A DNA stretch of 14,538 nucleotides, from contig JACZIY010000469.1 of the NCBI GenBank assembly GCA_014860845.1, forward strand, positions 1 to 14,538. The letters are read 5' to 3'. The stretch is from Anaerolineaceae bacterium (GTDB lineage Bacteria > Chloroflexota > Anaerolineae > Anaerolineales > Anaerolineaceae). Below, in pieces: positions 6,336 through 13,254 of this stretch. Numbering within the stretch: the first letter of the stretch is position 1; each line of letters starts with the position of its first letter. A program made the position numbers and the translations under genes. The notes below the pieces were generated by a model. The model searched no databases and had not been told where the DNA came from. It worked only from the letters and a program-made list of their open reading frames with translations.

Positions 6336-9300
6336 TCAGTTTGATGACCGGAAATCACCTGGTGAAACTCCTGTCTCCCGATGAAATATTCGGCTAAAGT
6401 AACCACTATCCAAAAAACCAACTTCAAAAGCTATTTCTGTGATGCTTTTTAGACTTGCTTTAAGTAATAGCTTTGCTTGATTAATCCTGAATCGTTGTAA
6501 ATATTTAATGGGTGAAATTCCAAGTTCCTGTCTGAAACAAAATGTCAAATAATCTTCTGATATATTAACAAATTGCGCTAAATCTTGCCTGGATATTTGT
6601 TCAGAATAGTGTTTATGAATATATGACATGGCTTGTCTAACCATTCTTTGGGCTTCCTGGTTTAATTTACGTTTTTGTTCCAGTGCATTACTGATGTGAA
6701 AAGCAGTTTCCTCTCTGCTAAACATACCTTTATTTAAAACGGTTGCTACCCCTTGATTTAAGCGAGCCATATCTTCTTCAGTTAATATTTTTCCGGTTAC
6801 AACAATTACAGGAATATCACGCAGCTTTTTTTCAGCGCGCATGGCTTCCAAAACACCAAAACCATCCAATACAGGCATTTGCAAATCTAACAACACCACA
6901 TCAATTTTTTCATGCTTAAGTATATTTAAAGCCTTGAATCCATCCGAAGCTTGTAAAACGCGGTATGAGGATGATTGTGAATTAACAATACGAGAATGAA
7001 CCTCCAATGTATTGGGGTCGTCATCCACGACGAGGAATGTCCTTACAGTCTGATCAGATTCAAACATAAGGCGAACATGATCAAATGCGCGGGTCAAATC
7101 GGAAAGCTCTATTGGTTTGGTGAGATAATCGAGATTCAGTAACCCATCACCTTCATCTGAGGAGGAATAGAACATGATAGGAATTCCCCTGGCTAAATGA
7201 CTGTTCTTAATTTCTCTCAAAACATTCCAAGCTGAATCGGACTGAATACTTACATCCAGAATAATCGCATCCGGTACAGACTTTGTTAATATTGACATCC
7301 ATTTGGATGGTTCATCCATGAGAACGACGTTCACTTCGATACCACGGTTTTCTAAGAGTTTACAAAGCTGTTTGCTTCGATTATCTCGAGTTGCCAACAT
7401 CAATACATTTGGTTTAATTTGTGATAAATTGAAATTAACTAACTCATCCTCGGGAGGTTGCCCAACAGTTGGCAATATAAAATAAAAACAGGATCCTTCC
7501 CCTTCAACGCCTGTTGATTCTAATCCGATTTTTCCATTGTGTATTTCTATGAGCATCTTGCTGATGGAGAGTCCCAACCCTAAACCTGGGTATCCACGTG
7601 CAATACTTCGCTCCGATCTACGAAATTCGTTAAAAATTACAGACTGTTCCTCAAGTGGTATTCCCAGACCAGTATCACAGACGCGAATTGTCACACTTTC
7701 ATCACTACTTTCAACCAACAAACTCACTGAACCAAAGGTTGTGAACTTCACAGCATTGTTCAAGAAGTTAAGTACAACTTGTCGTAAACGTGTTCGATCT
7801 CCCCAAACGAAGGGTCCATTTTGAGGTATATCAGATTTCCAAAGCAAGCCTTTATCTGCAGTTAATTGAGAACCACTATCAGCGACCAATTTAAGCATCT
7901 CTGCTAAATTAATCAATTCCATATTCAATCGCAATTGTCCAGCTTCATTCGTAGCCAGATCAATAACATCGCCGATCAACCCGCCCAGATGTTGAGCGTA
8001 AGCATTGATGCGGCTGATGTCTTTTTGAACTGACTCTGGTAATAGTGATTTTTCTTCATCACTTTCATCCATCAAGATTCCACTCAAACCCACAATTAAA
8101 TTTAAAGGAGTTCGTAATTCATGACTTATCGTAGATAGAAAATTACTTTTCATCCGATTTGCTTCTTCAGCTAAACGACGTCCTTCAGTTGCCTGCCGAT
8201 ATAACCGGGCTTTATTGAGAGCACCACCTAACTGCTGAACAATTGCACCATATAAATCAAAGTGCTCAGAATCAAATACGATGAATCCTAGCTGTCTGGA
8301 GGGATCCACAACCGGGATCAAAGTTAATTGATACGGTGTGTCAGGCATAAACAAATTGTGAGGTGGAAACTCCTGAATATCAGTTTCGTTTGGATTTTGA
8401 TCACGAATTAATAAATTTTGTATCGTCCAGTTTTGAACCGGATCTTTTTCTTTGGTTTCTGATAAAGCGAGTACTGCTGTATTGATATCCATGGATGGCA
8501 AATATTTTGCCAGGATATCAAAAATCTGCTGTTCATCGAGAGCATTTAGCAATCTCGCAGTTAACAAACTTATTTGACTGGACTTCCAACGCTCATCGAT
8601 TACATACTGGCTATGGTATCGCTGAACCTGGAGACTGATCTTTAATCGACCCTCACTAATCATATTTTTACTGATGGAACCGAACGAAAAGCTTGTTCTA
8701 TATGGTTCCGAGCTCCATTTTTCCAGTAAAGAAAGGCCAGCTTGCCAGATGTGAGGATCATCATTACTGCTTGTCGTTATTCGGAGCGTCTCATCAAGTA
8801 TATGGCTAAAAGTTTGACTATTACCAGATTGACTTCCTCTCAGAAAAGCATTTACCAGGTTCTGGGATAATGACTGGCATTTTTCTTCGGTAAGATTTTG
8901 TGCCTGGTTCATAACAGCTGTCGAAATTAACCCACCAAGATATGAAATCTGTTCATCACTACCAGGAAATTGTAATTCCATATTAGATGCAGGATCACTT
9001 CCGAAATCCATTGTATGGTTACAACCACATGATTCCCGGATAACGAGACGGGTCTCCACATATTCACGTTCATTTAAATCAGTACTTCCATCAAGATTCT
9101 CAAGCATCAACTCAACGGCACGATATCCCAGCGAAAATAAGGGAACATGTATACTACTGAGTCCGGGTTCATTGACAGCTCCCTCAAGTCTATTATCAAA
9201 ACCGATTATAGCCACATCTTGTGGGATTTTTCTTCCAGCCTCTTCAAGAGCTTTCATGGCACCTAATGCAGACTCATCATTACTTGCTACCACAGCTGTA

Positions 9301-9962
9301 AACTCGACCCCACAATTCAGCAACTCCTGCATTGCATGATAACCACCTGGATAAACATGCCTGCCGTAAACGATCAAACTTGGGTCCTGAACAAAACCAA
9401 ATTGCTCACAACCCAATTGATAAGCTCTCAAACGCTCTCCACTATCCCCTTCCATATCTTCTACAGTACCTGCAATGAAAGCCACACGTTGATGGCCATG
9501 AAATTGCAGGTGTTGCATAGCATCCAAAATACCGCGAGTGTTATGCGCAACAATCGCTGGACCTTTTTCACCAGAACCAATAAATAATACTGGATGTCCC
9601 GCTGCCATCAACTTCTTTACATATTCTGATCTTGCATTGGAGTGAAGTGGATTGGCGATAATGAGTCCATCCGTATTTTCAGGTCCAATTGGCACATAAT
9701 CATTTTCTGAGGATATCAATGGCCAGGCAGGTCGTAGAGGATCAGATAGACTGGCTGAAGGTCCGAGTCCACAACCTAACAGTAAATTACAACCCAAATC
9801 GCGAGCAGCTCGACTGATTCCGCGAAACACTGGATCCAGATAGCTTAGGTTTGTTGCAGTTCGGTAAAATTGCCACCCAGCTAAAACACCTAGGGTCGGT
9901 CTACTGGTTCGGATATTTTTGCCCATCTTAATATTGTATATCCATTTAGTAGAAAAATTCAT
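6336..9962 (-). CDS. Soluble hybrid regulator: LacI-type sensor, GAF-like, histidine kinase, two receivers, AraC HTH
   Basis: This 1208-residue protein contains a whole signalling chain. Residues 22-310 form a LacI/PBP1-type ligand-binding domain (RPTLGVLAGW, VAFIAGT, VVASNDESALG, VAIIGFDN) without its DNA-binding headpiece. A Cys motif SCGC is at 311-314. About 460-590 is GAF-like, then a helical linker leads to HisKA with phosphoacceptor H614 (ISHELRTP). The HATPase has N-box NFLNNAVKF (732-740), DTGLGI (763-768) and GLGLGLS (793-799). Receiver 1 (about 851-965) keeps D903 and K949 but lacks the acidic pair. Receiver 2 (about 975-1097) is complete: D980-D982, D1026, T1056, K1078. An AraC two-HTH output fills 1107-1206. 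No membrane helix is seen, so it should sense an imported sugar in the cytoplasm. It resembles Bacteroidota hybrid two-component regulators with a cytosolic sensor. The start is uncertain: M13 (9926) is possible, and neither start has a good ribosome site. Confidence 0.93.
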   Translation of the reverse strand: MNFSTKWIYNIKMGKNIRTSRPTLGVLAGWQFYRTATNLSYLDPVFRGISRAARDLGCNLLLGCGLGPSASLSDPLRPAWPLISSENDYVPIGPENTDGLIIANPLHSNARSEYVKKLMAAGHPVLFIGSGEKGPAIVAHNTRGILDAMQHLQFHGHQRVAFIAGTVEDMEGDSGERLRAYQLGCEQFGFVQDPSLIVYGRHVYPGGYHAMQELLNCGVEFTAVVASNDESALGAMKALEEAGRKIPQDVAIIGFDNRLEGAVNEPGLSSIHVPLFSLGYRAVELMLENLDGSTDLNEREYVETRLVIRESCGCNHTMDFGSDPASNMELQFPGSDEQISYLGGLISTAVMNQAQNLTEEKCQSLSQNLVNAFLRGSQSGNSQTFSHILDETLRITTSSNDDPHIWQAGLSLLEKWSSEPYRTSFSFGSISKNMISEGRLKISLQVQRYHSQYVIDERWKSSQISLLTARLLNALDEQQIFDILAKYLPSMDINTAVLALSETKEKDPVQNWTIQNLLIRDQNPNETDIQEFPPHNLFMPDTPYQLTLIPVVDPSRQLGFIVFDSEHFDLYGAIVQQLGGALNKARLYRQATEGRRLAEEANRMKSNFLSTISHELRTPLNLIVGLSGILMDESDEEKSLLPESVQKDISRINAYAQHLGGLIGDVIDLATNEAGQLRLNMELINLAEMLKLVADSGSQLTADKGLLWKSDIPQNGPFVWGDRTRLRQVVLNFLNNAVKFTTFGSVSLLVESSDESVTIRVCDTGLGIPLEEQSVIFNEFRRSERSIARGYPGLGLGLSISKMLIEIHNGKIGLESTGVEGEGSCFYFILPTVGQPPEDELVNFNLSQIKPNVLMLATRDNRSKQLCKLLENRGIEVNVVLMDEPSKWMSILTKSVPDAIILDVSIQSDSAWNVLREIKNSHLARGIPIMFYSSSDEGDGLLNLDYLTKPIELSDLTRAFDHVRLMFESDQTVRTFLVVDDDPNTLEVHSRIVNSQSSSYRVLQASDGFKALNILKHEKIDVVLLDLQMPVLDGFGVLEAMRAEKKLRDIPVIVVTGKILTEEDMARLNQGVATVLNKGMFSREETAFHISNALEQKRKLNQEAQRMVRQAMSYIHKHYSEQISRQDLAQFVNISEDYLTFCFRQELGISPIKYLQRFRINQAKLLLKASLKSITEIAFEVGFLDSGYFSRIFHRETGVSPGDFRSSN

Positions 9963-9967
9963 CTTTC

Positions 9968-9981
9968 AGCTTGATGAAGCT
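9968..9981 (-). other. Small inverted repeat just upstream of regulator start
   Basis: AGCTT and AAGCT surround GATG, a perfect 5-bp stem with a 4-base loop, ending six bases before the ATG at 9962. It could fold in the leader and affect translation of the regulator. Short enough to be chance. Confidence 0.3.
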
Positions 9982-9994
9982 AAATGTTATTTAC

Positions 9995-10026
9995 GATTGG
10001 GAAACCAAAACCAATCTTTGATCAAA
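9995..10026. promoter_or_regulatory. Candidate operator region upstream of the hybrid regulator
   Basis: Two symmetric elements abut here. GATTGG (9995-10000) and CCAATC (10011-10016) are perfect 6-base arms around GAAACCAAAA. Next to them TTTGATCAAA (10017-10026) is a perfect 10-base palindrome. They sit 33-64 bases before the regulator start, where promoter and operator would be expected. I did not find a convincing -35/-10 pair in 9963-10140. Binding partner is unknown. Confidence 0.4.
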
Positions 10027-10140
10027 AAAAGCAAGTGTGCAAGGAATTAAACCTAAATTAAATAGCATTTAAGTCCATTGACTAACCAAACTAAATATCA
10101 ATAATAAATACAGAGATTTCTTTAACAATTGATAAATATG

Positions 10141-10168
10141 AAAAAATTCCTGATTTCTCAGGAATTTT
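10141..10168 (-). terminator. Rho-independent terminator of tRNA-Lys
   Basis: On the minus strand AAAATTCCTGA and TCAGGAATTTT form a perfect 11-bp stem closed by a GAAA tetraloop, ending in six T residues. It begins two bases after the tRNA 3' end, so the tRNA transcript is monocistronic. Confidence 0.85.
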
Positions 10169-10170
10169 AG

Positions 10171-10242
10171 TGAGCGCGCAGGGGCTCGAACCCTGAACCA
10201 ATGGCTTAAAAGGCCACTGCTCTACCATTGAGCTACGCGCCC
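10171..10242 (-). tRNA. tRNA-Lys (anticodon UUU)
   Basis: A full cloverleaf of 72 bases can be drawn on the minus strand. The acceptor GGGCGCG pairs with CGCGCTC (one G-U). The D arm is GCTC-AATGGTA-GAGC. The anticodon arm is GTGGC-CTTTTAA-GCCAT with anticodon TTT. The variable loop is TGGTT, the T arm CAGGG-TTCGAGC-CCCTG, and the discriminator base A. The 3' CCA is not encoded (CTA follows), so it must be added by nucleotidyltransferase. It reads AAA and AAG codons. Confidence 0.97.
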
Positions 10243-10256
10243 ATAAGACGAACAAA

Positions 10257-10285
10257 AGTTTACTACAAACAATATTCACTGTCAA
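10257..10285 (-). promoter_or_regulatory. Promoter of tRNA-Lys
   Basis: On the minus strand a perfect TTGACA (10280-10285) is 17 bases from TAAACT (10257-10262). The predicted start is about eight bases before the mature tRNA 5' end, the usual close arrangement for a single tRNA gene. Confidence 0.75.
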
Positions 10286-10292
10286 CTTATTC

Positions 10293-10318
10293 GATTGTCG
10301 CTTATTGGCCAGACAATC
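10293..10318. promoter_or_regulatory. Inverted repeat between divergent tRNA-Lys and kinase genes
   Basis: GATTGTC (10293-10299) and GACAATC (10312-10318) are perfect 7-base arms 12 bases apart. They lie just upstream of the tRNA -35 box and about 80 bases before the kinase promoter. Spacing suits an operator or a small hairpin; no partner is recognised. Confidence 0.35.
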
Positions 10319-10400
10319 ACAAATATGCTTATTGACAAACGTGATCGCTTGTTGAAATTGAGACTCACTGGAAATGAATGGGGTTCGGTTTGATAAATTT

Positions 10401-10430
10401 TTGTCACAAATATCGATCAGTTTTTAAAAT
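10401..10430 (+). promoter_or_regulatory. Candidate promoter of the Ser/Thr kinase gene
   Basis: TTGTCA (10401-10406, five of six) is 18 bases from TAAAAT (10425-10430, five of six). Transcription would start near 10437, giving a leader of about 105 bases. A weaker alternative lies at about 10476-10504 (TTGCAA and TACACT). Confidence 0.5.
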
Positions 10431-10437
10431 CAGGAAC

Positions 10438-10460
10438 GATGAGATTTTCCAAAACTCATC
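10438..10460 (+). other. Hairpin at the 5' end of the kinase transcript
   Basis: GATGAG (10438-10443) and CTCATC (10455-10460) are perfect 6-base arms; adding TT/AA extends the stem past one bulged A. It starts one base after the predicted transcription start, so it could cap and protect the mRNA or act as an operator overlapping the start site. Confidence 0.4.
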
Positions 10461-10541
10461 TCTACGCAATATTTGCAAATTAGTCCTATTTAACATACAC
10501 TTATCATATCTTTTTCTCGTCCTGAAGGAGTTATTTTTATT

Positions 10542-12674
10542 ATGGATCTTGAATACAATACCTTCTTACGTGACCGTTATCGGGTGGAAAAACAACTTGG
10601 CAAAGGTGGGATGGGGGCTGTCTACTTAGCTTTGGATACCGTATTACAGACTAAAGTGGCTGTTAAAATCAATCAGAACCCTCGACAAGAAGGGCGAGAA
10701 CAATTTTTGCAAGAAGCACGCTTGTTGGCTGGTCTGCGCCATCCAAATCTTCCCCGGGTTATTGATTATTTTGTTATTGAAGATAGCCAATATCTGGTCA
10801 TGGATTTTATACCTGGTGATGATTTGGGCACCATTGTCAAGCGCGACGGAAAACAGGATGTTGACAAAGTGCTTTACTGGGCAAAACAACTCGGAAAAGC
10901 CCTTAATTATCTGCATACTCAGGAACCACCTGTCATTCACAGAGATATCAAGCCTGGCAACATCAAAATCACCCCGCGTGGTGAAGTAATCCTGGTGGAT
11001 TTTGGTATTGCCAAGTCCTCGGATATTACTCAGGAAACATCCACTGGCGCTCGAGGCCTTACGCCTGGTTATTCACCACCCGAACAGTATGGTTCTGGTC
11101 GCACCGGGCATTATTCTGATCAATTCGGACTGGCTGCAACGATCTACAATGTCCTGACAAATGAAAAGCCAGTGGATGCAGTTGAACGCCTGTTAGGCCA
11201 GGCTACGCTAAAACCAATTCATGATTTAAACCCGGATGTTCCTCCTCACATCGAAGAGGTGATAACAAGAGCACTATCCATTAAACCAGAGGATCGTTAC
11301 GGTGACATCCTCGAGTTTGTTCAGGAGTTAGGACAATCCAGCATCCCCGGTCCAGATGAAACAATGATCTCACCGGTACGAACAACCCCGGCTCAAAAAC
11401 CACAACCAATAATGAATGCAGAAGCAACCCGTGTAGGAGCATCTTCGCCCGTTCCCTCTACACCTGTCTCCACACCTGTCTCTGCACCACCCTCCTACCC
11501 CATCTCGCAACCTGCTCCAAAACAAAAATCAAAATTGATCTGGTTAATTCCTGTCGTTTTAATCGTCGGTGCAATTGTATTGTTTGGTGGTGGATGGTTT
11601 GTATGGAACACATTCCTGGCTGAAAAAGAGACACCTCCACCAGCCACAGCAAGTGTGATCTTGTTTACTGAAACATCTGCACCTGTGGTTGCTCCAATCG
11701 TGGATCCGACCTCGACAAATACGCCAGAACCAATACCTACTGATACCCAAGAGCCAACCTCTACAGACATCCCAGAACCAACCATCACACCGACCCAGGC
11801 TTTTCCCAGCATAGGTCGTGATGGCATTGTCGCCTATGTCAGTGATGTCGGAGATGGTGAAACATTCCAACTCTGGACAATGAAAGTGTACCAACAACCT
11901 GATGGCACTTTGATTTCTGGAGATCAGACACAATTAACGACCAATCCAGGAAACAAATCTTACCCCAACTGGTCTCCTGATGGAACAAAAATCATCTTCT
12001 CGGCTGATAGTGGTGATACAGAAAATAAAATCGACTTATACACAATCAATTTTGATGGAAGTGGATTATCCAATATTATCGCAATTCCTGGAAACGAAAC
12101 GGAAGCTGCCTGGTCGCCAGATGGAGAATGGATTGTTTTTACAACCGATAGTCGAACCGATGGTATCAAACAGATAATGATTGTCCGACCCAATGGGACT
12201 GATTTGCGACGGTTAAGCACCGATAAACAGGAATTCTCTCCGGAATGGTCACCCAAGATGGATCGCTTGGTTTACGTACTTCCTTCATCCAGTTTGCGAT
12301 ATTTATGGATGCGTGATCCAGCGAATGACTTTGTTGACATGGATAGAGACATGTTCTTCATGCGTCTTAAGTACATGGGAGATCCCGCCTGGTCTCCTGA
12401 CGCTCTCTGGATGGCTTACACCAACGTCCAGGGTCGCACCCAGGATGTTTACTTGACCCGTATCCAATCCTTTGGAATGGAGGTCAAACGACTAACGAAT
12501 ACAACTTTTGATTCCTACCCAGCTTGGTCACCGGATTCTTCCTGGATTCTGTTCCAATCTAACCGTGATACAAACATGGAAATTTACATCATGGATATTG
12601 ATGGCCAAAATCAAACCAACCTGACAATGAGTCCCAATTCTTCCGAGATGCACCCTGCCTGGCAAGTAAAATAA
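10542..12674 (+). CDS. Membrane-anchored Ser/Thr protein kinase with external WSPD (TolB/PD40-like) propeller
   Basis: This 710-residue protein has three parts. Residues 13-265 are a PknB-type kinase with all key residues: glycine loop G20KGGMG25, K42 in VAVKI, E58 in helix C, HRDIKPGN (133-140, catalytic D135), DFG (153-155), SPPE (178-181) and D193. A Pro/Thr/Ser-rich juxtamembrane segment (275-327) leads to one transmembrane helix (about 332-357). Outside, a second Pro/Thr-rich stalk with EPxPT-like repeats (about 385-418) carries six WSPD-type units with Trp at 477, 524, 569, 617, 662 and 707. Their 45-48 residue spacing fits a six-bladed beta-propeller. The kinase probably senses or binds something outside and phosphorylates cytoplasmic targets; ligand and substrates are unknown. 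AAGGAG lies 11 bases before the ATG. No phosphatase partner is nearby; the gene has its own terminator. Confidence 0.94.
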   Translation: MDLEYNTFLRDRYRVEKQLGKGGMGAVYLALDTVLQTKVAVKINQNPRQEGREQFLQEARLLAGLRHPNLPRVIDYFVIEDSQYLVMDFIPGDDLGTIVKRDGKQDVDKVLYWAKQLGKALNYLHTQEPPVIHRDIKPGNIKITPRGEVILVDFGIAKSSDITQETSTGARGLTPGYSPPEQYGSGRTGHYSDQFGLAATIYNVLTNEKPVDAVERLLGQATLKPIHDLNPDVPPHIEEVITRALSIKPEDRYGDILEFVQELGQSSIPGPDETMISPVRTTPAQKPQPIMNAEATRVGASSPVPSTPVSTPVSAPPSYPISQPAPKQKSKLIWLIPVVLIVGAIVLFGGGWFVWNTFLAEKETPPPATASVILFTETSAPVVAPIVDPTSTNTPEPIPTDTQEPTSTDIPEPTITPTQAFPSIGRDGIVAYVSDVGDGETFQLWTMKVYQQPDGTLISGDQTQLTTNPGNKSYPNWSPDGTKIIFSADSGDTENKIDLYTINFDGSGLSNIIAIPGNETEAAWSPDGEWIVFTTDSRTDGIKQIMIVRPNGTDLRRLSTDKQEFSPEWSPKMDRLVYVLPSSSLRYLWMRDPANDFVDMDRDMFFMRLKYMGDPAWSPDALWMAYTNVQGRTQDVYLTRIQSFGMEVKRLTNTTFDSYPAWSPDSSWILFQSNRDTNMEIYIMDIDGQNQTNLTMSPNSSEMHPAWQVK

Positions 12675-12696
12675 TTTTATTCAATTTACATTTTTT

Positions 12697-12727
12697 ACAG
12701 ATGACTCATGTCGTCATCTGTTTTTTT
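12697..12727 (+). terminator. Rho-independent terminator of kinase gene
   Basis: ACAGATGAC and GTCATCTGT form a perfect 9-bp stem with a 7-base loop, followed by seven T residues. It lies 22 bases after the kinase stop. Confidence 0.88.
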
Positions 12728-12738
12728 AATACTATAAT
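12711..12738 (+). promoter_or_regulatory. Candidate promoter of CBS-permease operon
   Basis: A perfect TATAAT (12733-12738) has TCGTCA (four of six) 16 bases upstream, inside the 3' arm of the preceding terminator. Transcription would start near 12745, about 32 bases before the ATG. The -35 is weak, so the -10 carries the call. Confidence 0.5.
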
Positions 12739-12776
12739 CAACATAATCGGTTTTTTTACCCCAATAAGAGGTTATT

Positions 12777-13229
12777 ATGAATGTTCGTAGTTGTATGAAA
12801 AAAAGGGTTTTTTACATCCATGTTGATGAAACTGTAGCCGGTGCAGCAAAACTAATGCAAGAGTATCATATTGGTACCCTGCCAGTTGTCGACGATAACA
12901 ATAAATTAATTGGTATTTTTACCCTGCATTCTTTGTTGCGAATCGTGTTACCTGATTTTATTGAATTCATATCTAATTTTTCATTTATCAATAATTTGGG
13001 GGCATTCGAAACCAGAATTCCTTCAGAGGCCGAATTAGGTATCCTTATTAAGGAGATTATGGAAGAACCAATTTTTGTGCAAGAAGATTGGAGTCTGGTG
13101 CACGCTGCTGCCATCCTGCATAATGAAGAACTGGCTGATATTCCAGTTGTTGATGCTTCCAGACATCTGGTTGGTCTGGCATCCCACGTAGATATCGGTA
13201 CAGCCATCATACAGGGTTGGAATCTTTGA
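12777..13229 (+). CDS. Stand-alone protein with two CBS domains
   Basis: This 150-residue protein is a tandem CBS pair (Bateman module) with nothing else attached. CBS1 covers about 3-60 (VRSCMKKRVFYIHVDETV, HIGTLPVVDDNNKLIGIFTL). CBS2 covers about 91-147 (IKEIMEEPIFVQEDWSL, ADIPVVDASRHLVGLASHVD). A hydrophobic linker of about 30 residues joins them (LPDFIEFISNFSFINNLG). CBS pairs usually bind AMP, ATP or other adenosyl ligands and gate a partner protein. The partner is probably the ion permease that starts 25 bases downstream in the same direction. AGAGG lies just upstream of the ATG. The domain call is firm; the regulatory link is inferred from gene pairing. Confidence 0.9.
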   Translation: MNVRSCMKKRVFYIHVDETVAGAAKLMQEYHIGTLPVVDDNNKLIGIFTLHSLLRIVLPDFIEFISNFSFINNLGAFETRIPSEAELGILIKEIMEEPIFVQEDWSLVHAAAILHNEELADIPVVDASRHLVGLASHVDIGTAIIQGWNL

Positions 13230-13254
13230 TACGAATTTGCCTGGAATTAATTAT

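Noticed and set aside
10091..10285. 64-residue minus-strand ORF containing SSMVEQWPFKP
   Set aside because: It runs straight through tRNA-Lys and its terminator; this peptide is the familiar false translation of a tRNA gene.
10332..10337. Perfect TTGACA on the plus strand upstream of the kinase
   Set aside because: No acceptable -10 at 15-19 bases downstream; the pair at 10401-10430 is better.
10378..10629. 83-residue plus-strand ORF overlapping the kinase start
   Set aside because: No ribosome site, covers the predicted kinase promoter and leader, and ends out of frame inside the kinase domain.
11495..11827. Antisense ORF with repeated VG/SG pattern opposite the kinase linker
   Set aside because: It is the mirror of the Pro/Thr-rich low-complexity stalk of the kinase.
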